Made by a program: the position numbers and the translations under genes. From NCBI RefSeq assembly GCF_000177675.1, contig NZ_ADGX01000015.1, positions 1 to 64,000 of the forward strand: a DNA stretch of 64,000 nucleotides, in the 5' to 3' direction. This document shows, piece by piece, positions 56,730 through 64,000 of this stretch. Position 1 is the stretch's first letter. Every line of letters begins with the position of its first letter. The notes beneath the pieces are model-generated. The model was not told where the DNA came from, did no database searches, and worked only from the letters and a program-made list of their open reading frames with translations. The DNA comes from Parafrankia sp. EUN1f (GTDB taxonomy: Bacteria; Actinomycetota; Actinomycetes; Frankiales; Frankiaceae).

Positions 56730-57051
56730 GGCGGCACGGTAGGCACTGCCGCTCGCATCCCGGGGCGGTCTCTGCCTGAGGCAGATTCGCCGTGAGCAGA
56801 GCGGACCGGTGGCGGCCGCTGTTGATTCGGTGGCGACGGGTGGCGACCGGTGGCGACCGGTGTCGATGGTGCGTCGAGGGATGTTGATCGCGGCGGGCCG
56901 TCCGCTGTCGGCGCAGCCCGGCCGGCGGAAACCGCGGAAAGCGGGGATAGCGTCGGACCTGCCGCGGACACTGGCGAACCGGGCCCGATCAGACCGATCG
57001 GCGCAACGGGGCGTCGGGTCGGAATCCGGGGCAGGAAGGGCACGGTTCGCG
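56730..57051. other. Gene-free divergent gap with 10-bp tandem repeat
   Basis: 322 bp between the MBL gene and the glutamate-synthase-like gene. At 56828-56867 it holds four 10-bp units of CGGTGGCGAC type. I see no promoter motif of good quality; AGGAAGGG near 57033 serves the downstream ATG. In-frame upstream residues are Arg-rich and not convincing as coding. Confidence 0.55.
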
Positions 57052-58665
57052 ATGTTGCCGGTTGCGACGGTTCTCCTCCTGGCCGCGCTGGTCGCGGTGG
57101 GGTCGGTGCTGGCGTTGTTCGTGTCGGCGGGCTGGTGGGCCGGCGTCGGGGTCGCCGCCGCGCTGCTGCTGCTCGCCGTGCATGACGTGACCCAGCGGCG
57201 GCACGCGATCCTGCGCTTCCACCCGGTGCTCGGGCATCTGCGGTTCGCCCTGGAGAAGATCCGCCCGGAGATCCAGCAGTACTTCATCGAGCGCAACTAC
57301 GACGGGCGCCCGTTCGACCGCGACACCCGGACGGTGATCTACCAGCGGGCCAAGGGCATCCACGGTGACCAGGCGTTCGGCACCGAGCGGGACGTCAACG
57401 AGGTCGGCTACGAGTACCTGCCGCATTCGACCGCCCCGGTGCCCGTCGACCCCGCCGCGCCGCCGCCGCGGGTGCGGATCGGCGGGCCCGACTGCACCCA
57501 GCCCTACGACATGGCGCTGCTGAACATCTCGGCGATGAGCTTCGGGGCGCTGTCGGCGAACGCGGTGCTGGCGATGAACCGGGGCGCGGCGGCCGGCGGT
57601 TTCGCCCACGACACCGGTGAGGGCGGCCTGACCGAGTTCCACCTGCGGCACGGCGCCGACCTGGTCTGGGAGATCGGCAGCGGCTATTTCGGCACCCGCA
57701 CCCCGGACGGCGACTTCGACCCGGCCCGCTTCACCGACGTCGCCGCGCTGCCGACGGTGCGGATGGTCGAGCTGAAGCTGAGCCAGGGCGCGAAGCCCGG
57801 CCTCGGCGGCGTGCTGCCGGCGGCGAAGGTGACCGCCGCGATCGCGGCGGCCCGCGGGGTGCCCCTCGGCGTGGACTGCATCAGCCCGGCGCATCACCGG
57901 GTGTTCTCCACCCCACGCGAGCTCGTCCTGTTCGTCGCGCGGATGCGGGAGCTGGCGGCGGGCAAGCCGGCCGGGTTCAAGCTGTGCGTCGGTTCCCGCC
58001 GGGAGCTGCTGGCGATCTGCAAGGCGATGGTCGTCGAGGGGGTCACCCCCGACTTCATCGTGGTGGACGGCTCCGAGGGCGGCACCGGCGCGGCCCCGCT
58101 GGAGTACGAGGACCATGTCGGCACCCCGCTGACCGAAGGGCTGATCACGGTGCACAACGCCCTGGTCGGCGTCGGCCTGCGCGGGCAGGTCCGGATCGGG
58201 GTGAGCGGCAAGGTCGCCAGCGGTGTCGACATCGTGAAGCGGATCGCGCAGGGCGCCGACTACACCAACGCGGCGCGGCCGATGATGATGGCGACCGGCT
58301 GCATCCAGGCGCAGCGCTGCCACACGAACACCTGCCCGGTCGGGGTGGCCACCCAGGACCCGCGCCGGGCACGCGCACTGGACGTCGCGGACAAGAGCGA
58401 GCGGGTGCGGCGCTACCAGGCGGCGACCGTCGAGCAGGCGGTGCGGGTGATGGCCTCCCTCGGCTGCGCCGGCCCCGGCGAGCTCGGCCCCGAGATGCTG
58501 CTGCGCCGGGTCAGCCACACCGACACCCGCAGCTACGCCGAGCTTTTCGACTGGCTGGAGCCCGGGGAGCTCCTTGCCGATCCGCCGCGTGCCTGGGCGG
58601 CGGACTGGGCCGCCGCCGACCCCGACTCCTTCCGCCCCGGTTCCTGCCGTGCCCTCCCAGCCTGA
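57052..58665 (+). CDS. Membrane-anchored FMN glutamate-synthase-like protein
   Basis: 537-residue protein with the FMN-binding central domain of glutamate synthase on a membrane anchor. Residues 1-45 form two hydrophobic helices (LPVATVLLLAALVAVGSVLALFV, WAGVGVAAALLLLAV). The barrel begins near NISAMSFGALSANAVLAMNRGAAAGGFAHDTGEGG and continues with LKLSQGAKPGLGGVLPAAKV, DFIVVDGSEGGTGAAPLEYEDHVGTPL and IAQGADYTNAARPMMMATGCIQAQRCHTNTCPVGVATQDP, where three Cys suit the [3Fe-4S] site. It lacks the glutaminase domain, so classical glutamate synthesis from glutamine is not expected. Such stand-alone proteins are widespread and uncharacterised. The ATG follows AGGAAGGG. Confidence 0.88.
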   Translation: MLPVATVLLLAALVAVGSVLALFVSAGWWAGVGVAAALLLLAVHDVTQRRHAILRFHPVLGHLRFALEKIRPEIQQYFIERNYDGRPFDRDTRTVIYQRAKGIHGDQAFGTERDVNEVGYEYLPHSTAPVPVDPAAPPPRVRIGGPDCTQPYDMALLNISAMSFGALSANAVLAMNRGAAAGGFAHDTGEGGLTEFHLRHGADLVWEIGSGYFGTRTPDGDFDPARFTDVAALPTVRMVELKLSQGAKPGLGGVLPAAKVTAAIAAARGVPLGVDCISPAHHRVFSTPRELVLFVARMRELAAGKPAGFKLCVGSRRELLAICKAMVVEGVTPDFIVVDGSEGGTGAAPLEYEDHVGTPLTEGLITVHNALVGVGLRGQVRIGVSGKVASGVDIVKRIAQGADYTNAARPMMMATGCIQAQRCHTNTCPVGVATQDPRRARALDVADKSERVRRYQAATVEQAVRVMASLGCAGPGELGPEMLLRRVSHTDTRSYAELFDWLEPGELLADPPRAWAADWAAADPDSFRPGSCRALPA

Positions 58666-58717
58666 GGCGGGCTCGGGCCGGGCGGGGCGGGCTTAGGCTG
58701 AGCCGTGACGCATCCCG

Positions 58718-59791
<1,074 letters not shown>

Positions 59792-59805
59792 CTAGACTGA
59801 GCCGG

Positions 59806-62800
59806 GTGGGCGTGAGCCTCATCCTGCTTGACGGGGTGCGCTGGAACGGCACTCCGGTCGCTGGCGACCGCCCGCAGGCGCTGCTCGCGGCGCTGGCGGC
59901 CGCCGGCGGGCGGCCGGTGCCGGCCGAGCAGCTGGCCGCCCTGATCTGGCGCGGGGAGCCGACGGCCAACGCGGTGAAGAGCCTGCAGGTCGTCGTGTCG
60001 CGGACGCGGACGATCCTCGGCGCCGGGCTGGTGGTGCGCGACGGCGGCGGCTACCGCCTCGACGTCGCGCCCGACCAGATCGACAGCTCGTTGCTGGCCG
60101 CGCTGGCAGTCCAGGCCGGCCAGCTGCTCCCGGGCGACCCGGTCGCCGCCGCCGTCGCGGCGCGCCGGGCGCTCGCGCTGGGCGAGGCCCTGGTGGCGGG
60201 CCAGCCGGCGGCAGGCCAGCCGGCGTCGGCCCGGCCGCGGGCGGCGCAGGAGAGCGCCCTGGCCGACGGTCCGCTCGCGGACGTCCGCCGAGCCGCCATC
60301 GCCGACCTGGCCACGGCACGGGCCGTGCTCGGCCAGGCCCGCGGCCGCGCGGGGGAGCACGCCGAGGCCCTGCCGCTGCTGGAGGAGGCGGTGGCCGGCC
60401 GGCCGGACGACGAGTCGCTGCTGGCCGATCTGCTGCGCAGCGAGGCCGTGGTCCGCAGCCCCGGTGCCGCCCTGGAGCGTTTCGAGTTCTACCGCCGCAA
60501 CCTGCGGGATCGCCTGGGCGCCGGTCCCGGCCCGGGGCTCGCCCGGGTGCACCAGGAGCTGCTCGCGGCGGACCGGCCCGTCGTGCGAACCGGCCTGCGT
60601 CACGATGCCACCCCGCTGCTGGGGCGCGACCGGGACATCGAGCGGCTGCGGGCGATGCTCGCCGGGGCGCGGGTGGTGTCGATCGTCGGTCCCGGTGGGC
60701 TCGGCAAGACCAGGCTCGCGAACGTGCTCGCCCGGGACAGCGCACTGCCCGTGGTGCGGATGGTGGAGCTGGTCGGTGTCGCCGCGCCGGAGGATCTGCT
60801 CGGCGAGGTCGGCTCCGCGCTCGGCGTCCGTGATTCGGTCAGCAGCCGTACCGTGCTGACACCGCCGCAGCGTGCGGACCTGCGGGCCCGGATCGCCCAG
60901 CAGCTGTCGAGCGGGCCCAGCCTGCTCGTGCTCGACAACTGCGAGCATCTGGTGGCCGCCGTCGCGGAGCTGGTCGCCTTTCTCGTCGCGACCACCGCGG
61001 ACCTGCGGGTGCTGACCACCAGCCGCTCACCGCTGTCGATCAGCGGTGAGCGGGTGTATCCGCTGGGCGCACTGTCGTCGGCGGACGCTCTCGAGCTGTT
61101 CCGTGAACGTGCGGTGTCAGCTCGGCCCGGCGTCCGCCTCGACGACGCGGCCGTGGCGGCTGTCGTCGCCCGGCTGGACGGCCTGCCGCTGGCCGTCGAA
61201 CTGGCGGCGGCGCGAGTGCGGGTCATGTCGGTCGAGGAGATCGACCGGCGGCTCGCGGACCGCTTCGCCCTGCTGCGCGGTGGCGACCGCAGCGCGCCGG
61301 ACCGGCACCGGACCCTGCTCGCGGTGATCGACTGGTCGTGGAACCTCCTCGCCGAGCCCGAGCGGCAGGCGCTGCGCTGGCTCGCGGTCTTCCAGGACGG
61401 CTTCACCCTCGACACAGCCGAGGAGATCCTCGGGCCGGGGCCGGGGCCGGGGCCGGGGCCGGGGCCGGAAGCGGCGCGGGTGCCGGAGCCGGACGTCGAC
61501 GTCGTCGACGTGGTGCAGAGCCTCGTCGACCAGTCCCTGCTCAGCGTGCGCGAGACGGTCGGCGGCGTGCGCTACCAGATGCTGGAGACCGTCCGCGAGT
61601 TCGGCCTGCTGCGGCTGACCCAGGCCGGCGGTCTCGCCGCGGCCCGCCGGTCGCGGCGCTCCTGGGCGGTGCGCTACGCCCTACGCCAGTACGAGAGTCT
61701 CTACAGCGCAGGGCAGTTCGACGCGGTCGACGCCGTGGCCGCCGAGGAGGCGAACCTCACCGACGAGCTCCGGGCGGCCCTGGCCGAGGGTGATCTCGAA
61801 TCGGTGATGGGCCTGGTCGCGGTGCTGGCCGGGTTCTGGGACATCCGCGGTGAGCACACGCGGATCCTGACGTTGACCGGGGCGATCGGCGACGCGTTCG
61901 GTGGCTGGGAGCCGCCGCCCCGGGCGGTGCCGGTCACCCTGGCCGCGGCGTTGGCGGTGCTGAGCAGCGTGGTCGCCCTCGGGGACAGCGACGCCGCGCC
62001 GATTCGCGAGCTGCTGACGAGACTTGGCCCGGACGCGGCCGGCGATCCGCGGGTCGCCGCCGGTGTGCGCCTGCTGCTGGCCGTCGATCCAGCCCCCGAC
62101 CGGCCCGGCTGGCACACGTACGTCGACAACCAGGCGGCCCTCGAACGGCTCGTGCATGACGGCGACCGCTATTGCGCCATGCTCGCCCTGGTCTGGCTGA
62201 CGCATCTGCACGAGAACGCCGGTGACTCGGCGGCCGCCGTTGACGCCGCGCAGCGAGTTCTGAAGCTGACCCGGCTCGAGGACGGTCCCTGGCTGGCGGC
62301 GGGTATGCATACCCAGCTCGCCACGCTGACCCTGCGGCGCGGCGATCCGGCCGCGATGCGAGTCCATGCCCGCACGGCGCTGCCGGTCCTGAGCCGGCTC
62401 GGCGCCCTCGACGACGCCGCCAACCTGCGGACCCTGCTCGCGGTCGACGCTATCGGCCGCGGCAAGCTCGACGAGGCCGAGGAGTTCCTGGCCGGGCTGG
62501 TCGGATCGGCCGACGAGACCGAGGCCGTCGAGGCGGTCGGGGGGACCGCCCACGGCGCGGCAGCGCCGGAGAGCGACCTGCTGCTCGGCGGAATGATGGT
62601 GGGTTTGGTCCGGGCGGAGCTCACGACCGCTCGCGGCCAGGTGTCTGACGGGCTGCGCGAGTATCTGACGGTGGCGCGGCGGACGCGGCGGATCGCGCTG
62701 CCCGGGGTGCCGCAGAGTGGGCTGGAGCCCTGGCTGCTGTTCGGCGAGGCGGTGGCGCTGGCCGCGTTCAGCCGGTATGCGGCCGACGCCGAGCAGGTCT

Positions 62801-63441
62801 CGGTTGGTCGTGAGCTGTATGCGTCCTGCCTGACGCGGTGCTCCAGGCTGTTGGACGTCACGTCGGGTTACATCGACTACCCGGTGTTCGGCACCACGCT
62901 GTTCGCGACCGCGACCTGGAATCTGCGGACCTGGGCAGACGGTGCCGGTGAGGCCGGTGAGGCCGGGGGTGGCGGCGAGGCCGGGGGTGCTGTCGGCAGG
63001 GCGGGCGCGCCAGACCACGGTATCGATGACGCCGTTCGGCTGCTCGCGGTCGCGCGGCGGTTCGACTACGTGTCCGTCGTCAGCCCGCTGCACTGGGAGT
63101 GGGTAGCGGATCTGATCGAGCGATGCGCGCCGGGCCTGCTGTCGGCGGTCGAGGCAGGCCTCGGCGAGCGTCGCGGTATGGAGCTGTTCGACGAGGCACG
63201 GGACGCGGTGCTGCGTCTGGCGGGTAAGGCGGGGCTGGCGGGGACTACGGGGGTGGCGAGGGCGACGGAGCAGGGCGGAAGTTCGTGCCTGGCCCTGCGC
63301 TCACAAGTTTCGCCGGTAGCTGGCGACGGACAGCGGCAGGAAGATGGCGATCACGGCGAGTCCGGTGAGCAGTGTCCAGGCGACCTGGGCGGTGACCGTT
63401 CCGTTGTTGGCCAGGTCCCGGGTCGCGGAGACGAGATGTGA
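59806..63441 (+). CDS. Large BTAD/NB-ARC-type transcriptional regulator (SARP-AfsR-like)
   Basis: 1,211-residue ATPase regulator. Residues 1-90 form an OmpR-like winged helix (QLAALIWRGEPTANAVKSLQVVVSRTRTIL, VVRDGGGYRLDV). About 90-255 are the BTAD helices (AALERFEFYRRNLRDRLGAGPGPGLARVHQELL). About 265-520 are the nucleotide-binding part: Walker A GPGGLGKT at 295-302, Walker B LLVLDNCEHLV, and LTTSRSPL. A Gly-Pro hexamer repeat (61432-61468) marks the border to the helical C-terminal part with TPR-like repeats. The start is GTG. The last 47 codons overlap the convergent permease gene and include a low-complexity Gly/Glu stretch. The target genes are unknown. Confidence 0.88.
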   Translation: MGVSLILLDGVRWNGTPVAGDRPQALLAALAAAGGRPVPAEQLAALIWRGEPTANAVKSLQVVVSRTRTILGAGLVVRDGGGYRLDVAPDQIDSSLLAALAVQAGQLLPGDPVAAAVAARRALALGEALVAGQPAAGQPASARPRAAQESALADGPLADVRRAAIADLATARAVLGQARGRAGEHAEALPLLEEAVAGRPDDESLLADLLRSEAVVRSPGAALERFEFYRRNLRDRLGAGPGPGLARVHQELLAADRPVVRTGLRHDATPLLGRDRDIERLRAMLAGARVVSIVGPGGLGKTRLANVLARDSALPVVRMVELVGVAAPEDLLGEVGSALGVRDSVSSRTVLTPPQRADLRARIAQQLSSGPSLLVLDNCEHLVAAVAELVAFLVATTADLRVLTTSRSPLSISGERVYPLGALSSADALELFRERAVSARPGVRLDDAAVAAVVARLDGLPLAVELAAARVRVMSVEEIDRRLADRFALLRGGDRSAPDRHRTLLAVIDWSWNLLAEPERQALRWLAVFQDGFTLDTAEEILGPGPGPGPGPGPEAARVPEPDVDVVDVVQSLVDQSLLSVRETVGGVRYQMLETVREFGLLRLTQAGGLAAARRSRRSWAVRYALRQYESLYSAGQFDAVDAVAAEEANLTDELRAALAEGDLESVMGLVAVLAGFWDIRGEHTRILTLTGAIGDAFGGWEPPPRAVPVTLAAALAVLSSVVALGDSDAAPIRELLTRLGPDAAGDPRVAAGVRLLLAVDPAPDRPGWHTYVDNQAALERLVHDGDRYCAMLALVWLTHLHENAGDSAAAVDAAQRVLKLTRLEDGPWLAAGMHTQLATLTLRRGDPAAMRVHARTALPVLSRLGALDDAANLRTLLAVDAIGRGKLDEAEEFLAGLVGSADETEAVEAVGGTAHGAAAPESDLLLGGMMVGLVRAELTTARGQVSDGLREYLTVARRTRRIALPGVPQSGLEPWLLFGEAVALAAFSRYAADAEQVSVGRELYASCLTRCSRLLDVTSGYIDYPVFGTTLFATATWNLRTWADGAGEAGEAGGGGEAGGAVGRAGAPDHGIDDAVRLLAVARRFDYVSVVSPLHWEWVADLIERCAPGLLSAVEAGLGERRGMELFDEARDAVLRLAGKAGLAGTTGVARATEQGGSSCLALRSQVSPVAGDGQRQEDGDHGESGEQCPGDLGGDRSVVGQVPGRGDEM
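61432..61468 (+). repeat. GGGGCC hexamer repeat in regulator gene
   Basis: About six copies of GGGGCC encode a Gly-Pro linker (LGPGPGPGPGPGPE) after the NB-ARC-like domain. Hexamers keep frame when copy number changes. Confidence 0.8.
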
Positions 63442-64000
63442 CACCGGGTTGACCTTCGTGAAGGTCTCCAGCCAGCCCGGCAGGGTGTCCGCCGGGACGA
63501 ACGCGTTGGACAGGAACGTCAGCGGGAAGAGGATCATCATCGAGATCCCCTGCACGCTGCGGGCGCTGCGGGCGATCGTGCCGATCCAGGTGAACGCCCA
63601 CGCGATCGCCCAGCCGGTGAAAACCGCGAGCACCACCGCGCCGGCGACGCCCGGCACACCGCCACCCGGCCGGTACCCGAGCAGCAGGCCCATCAGATAG
63701 GTGAGCACGGCGGCGGTCACGTAACGCACCAGATCGGCGACCATCGGGCCGGCCAGTGGCGCGACCCGGGACATCGGCAGCGACCGGAACCGGTCGAAGA
63801 CGCCCTTGTCCATGTCCTCGCGTAGCTGCGTCCCGGTGGCCATGCAGGTCGTGAGCACCGTCTGCGCGACGATGCCGGGAATCAGCAACGGCAGGTAGCT
63901 GTCGACGTCGCCGGAGATCGCGCCACCGAAGACGTAGGCGAACATCGCCGTGAACAGCAGCGGCTGCAGGGCCACGTCGAAGAACTGCTCCGGGTTGCGG
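63301..64000 (-). CDS. ABC-2 type transporter permease (N-terminus beyond right edge)
   Basis: Membrane subunit of a DrrB-type ABC-2 exporter, about 233 residues visible. At the edge the frame reads RNPEQFFDVALQPLLFTAMFAYVFGGAI, the usual first helix of daunorubicin-type permeases, so about 20-30 residues are missing. Six hydrophobic helices follow (YLPLLIPGIVAQTVLTTCMATG, VLTYLMGLLLGY, GAVVLAVFTGWAIAWAFTWIG, ISMMILFPLTFLSNAFV, WTLLTGLAVIAIFLPLSVASY). DKGVFDRFRSLPMSRVAPLAGPMVADL is the conserved cytoplasmic loop. The ATPase partner is expected just upstream, outside the window. Its last 141 bp overlap the end of the large regulator gene on the other strand. Confidence 0.9.
   Translation of the reverse strand, partial: RNPEQFFDVALQPLLFTAMFAYVFGGAISGDVDSYLPLLIPGIVAQTVLTTCMATGTQLREDMDKGVFDRFRSLPMSRVAPLAGPMVADLVRYVTAAVLTYLMGLLLGYRPGGGVPGVAGAVVLAVFTGWAIAWAFTWIGTIARSARSVQGISMMILFPLTFLSNAFVPADTLPGWLETFTKVNPVSHLVSATRDLANNGTVTAQVAWTLLTGLAVIAIFLPLSVASYRRNL

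Overview
The window is high-GC actinobacterial DNA: strong G/C third-position bias, many GTG and TTG starts, AGGAG-type ribosome sites, TetR and SARP-type regulators, and several G/C-rich hairpins without a clear U-tract. The mix of many CoA-transferases, acyl-CoA dehydrogenases, amidohydrolase-2 proteins, an LLM oxidoreductase and P450/Rieske proteins, plus in-frame 18-bp minisatellites, suggests a Frankia-like (Frankiales) organism. This is an inference; no rRNA or tRNA gene is present to confirm it.

Region 1 (1-11.6 kb) looks like a compact biosynthetic cluster built on p-aminobenzoate (PABA). It has a fused aminodeoxychorismate synthase (PabA-PabB), a class IV PLP lyase, two flavin monooxygenases (one PobA-like, cut by the left edge), two adenylating acid ligases, an O-methyltransferase and a DUF3050 (heme-oxygenase-like fold) protein. 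It has no PKS or NRPS module. Two divergent operons face away from a 606-bp control region carrying a perfect 9-bp inverted repeat.

Region 2 (11.7-19.7 kb) is a mixed accessory stretch: a sulfatase pseudogene with an internal deletion, a TetR/MFS efflux pair with a candidate operator, a DUF72 protein, a siderophore-interacting flavoprotein, a proline-rich membrane protein, a Nudix hydrolase and a beheaded thioesterase remnant. A second MFS transporter follows (19.7-21.2 kb), coupled to the thiolase of region 3.

Region 3 (21-53 kb) is a large acyl-CoA catabolic island: thiolase plus DUF35 partner, acyl-CoA ligase, four CaiB/BaiF CoA-transferase domain sets (one protein carries two in tandem), two amidohydrolases, two acyl-CoA dehydrogenases, three SDRs, an enoyl-CoA hydratase, an aldehyde dehydrogenase, a P450, a Rieske ferredoxin, an LLM oxidoreductase and a branched-chain-type ABC importer. 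In the importer both permeases and one ATPase are fused in a single protein (LivH-LivM-LivG). A 15-bp palindrome, consensus TTNNACYNRGTNNAA, occurs at seven promoters in this island and nowhere else that I noticed. Two of the copies sit in 45-bp promoter modules that are 43/45 identical although 25 kb apart. This points to one TetR-type regulon controlling uptake, activation and degradation of one unknown carboxylic acid; the TetR gene at 31.9-32.6 kb is the natural candidate regulator.

Region 4 (53-64 kb) holds a PPOX-type flavoprotein, a TetR/alcohol dehydrogenase divergent pair with its own palindromic operator, a second, intact thioesterase coupled to an MBL-fold hydrolase, a membrane-anchored FMN glutamate-synthase-like protein, an aldo/keto reductase, a 1,211-residue BTAD/NB-ARC-type regulator and the end of an ABC-2 permease cut by the right edge.

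Short palindromic and tandem repeats are scattered throughout. The palindrome GCGGTTCCGCGGAACCGC occurs three times, and the same TAEP-encoding 18-bp unit has expanded in two unrelated genes. No CRISPR array, complete insertion sequence, tRNA or rRNA was seen.
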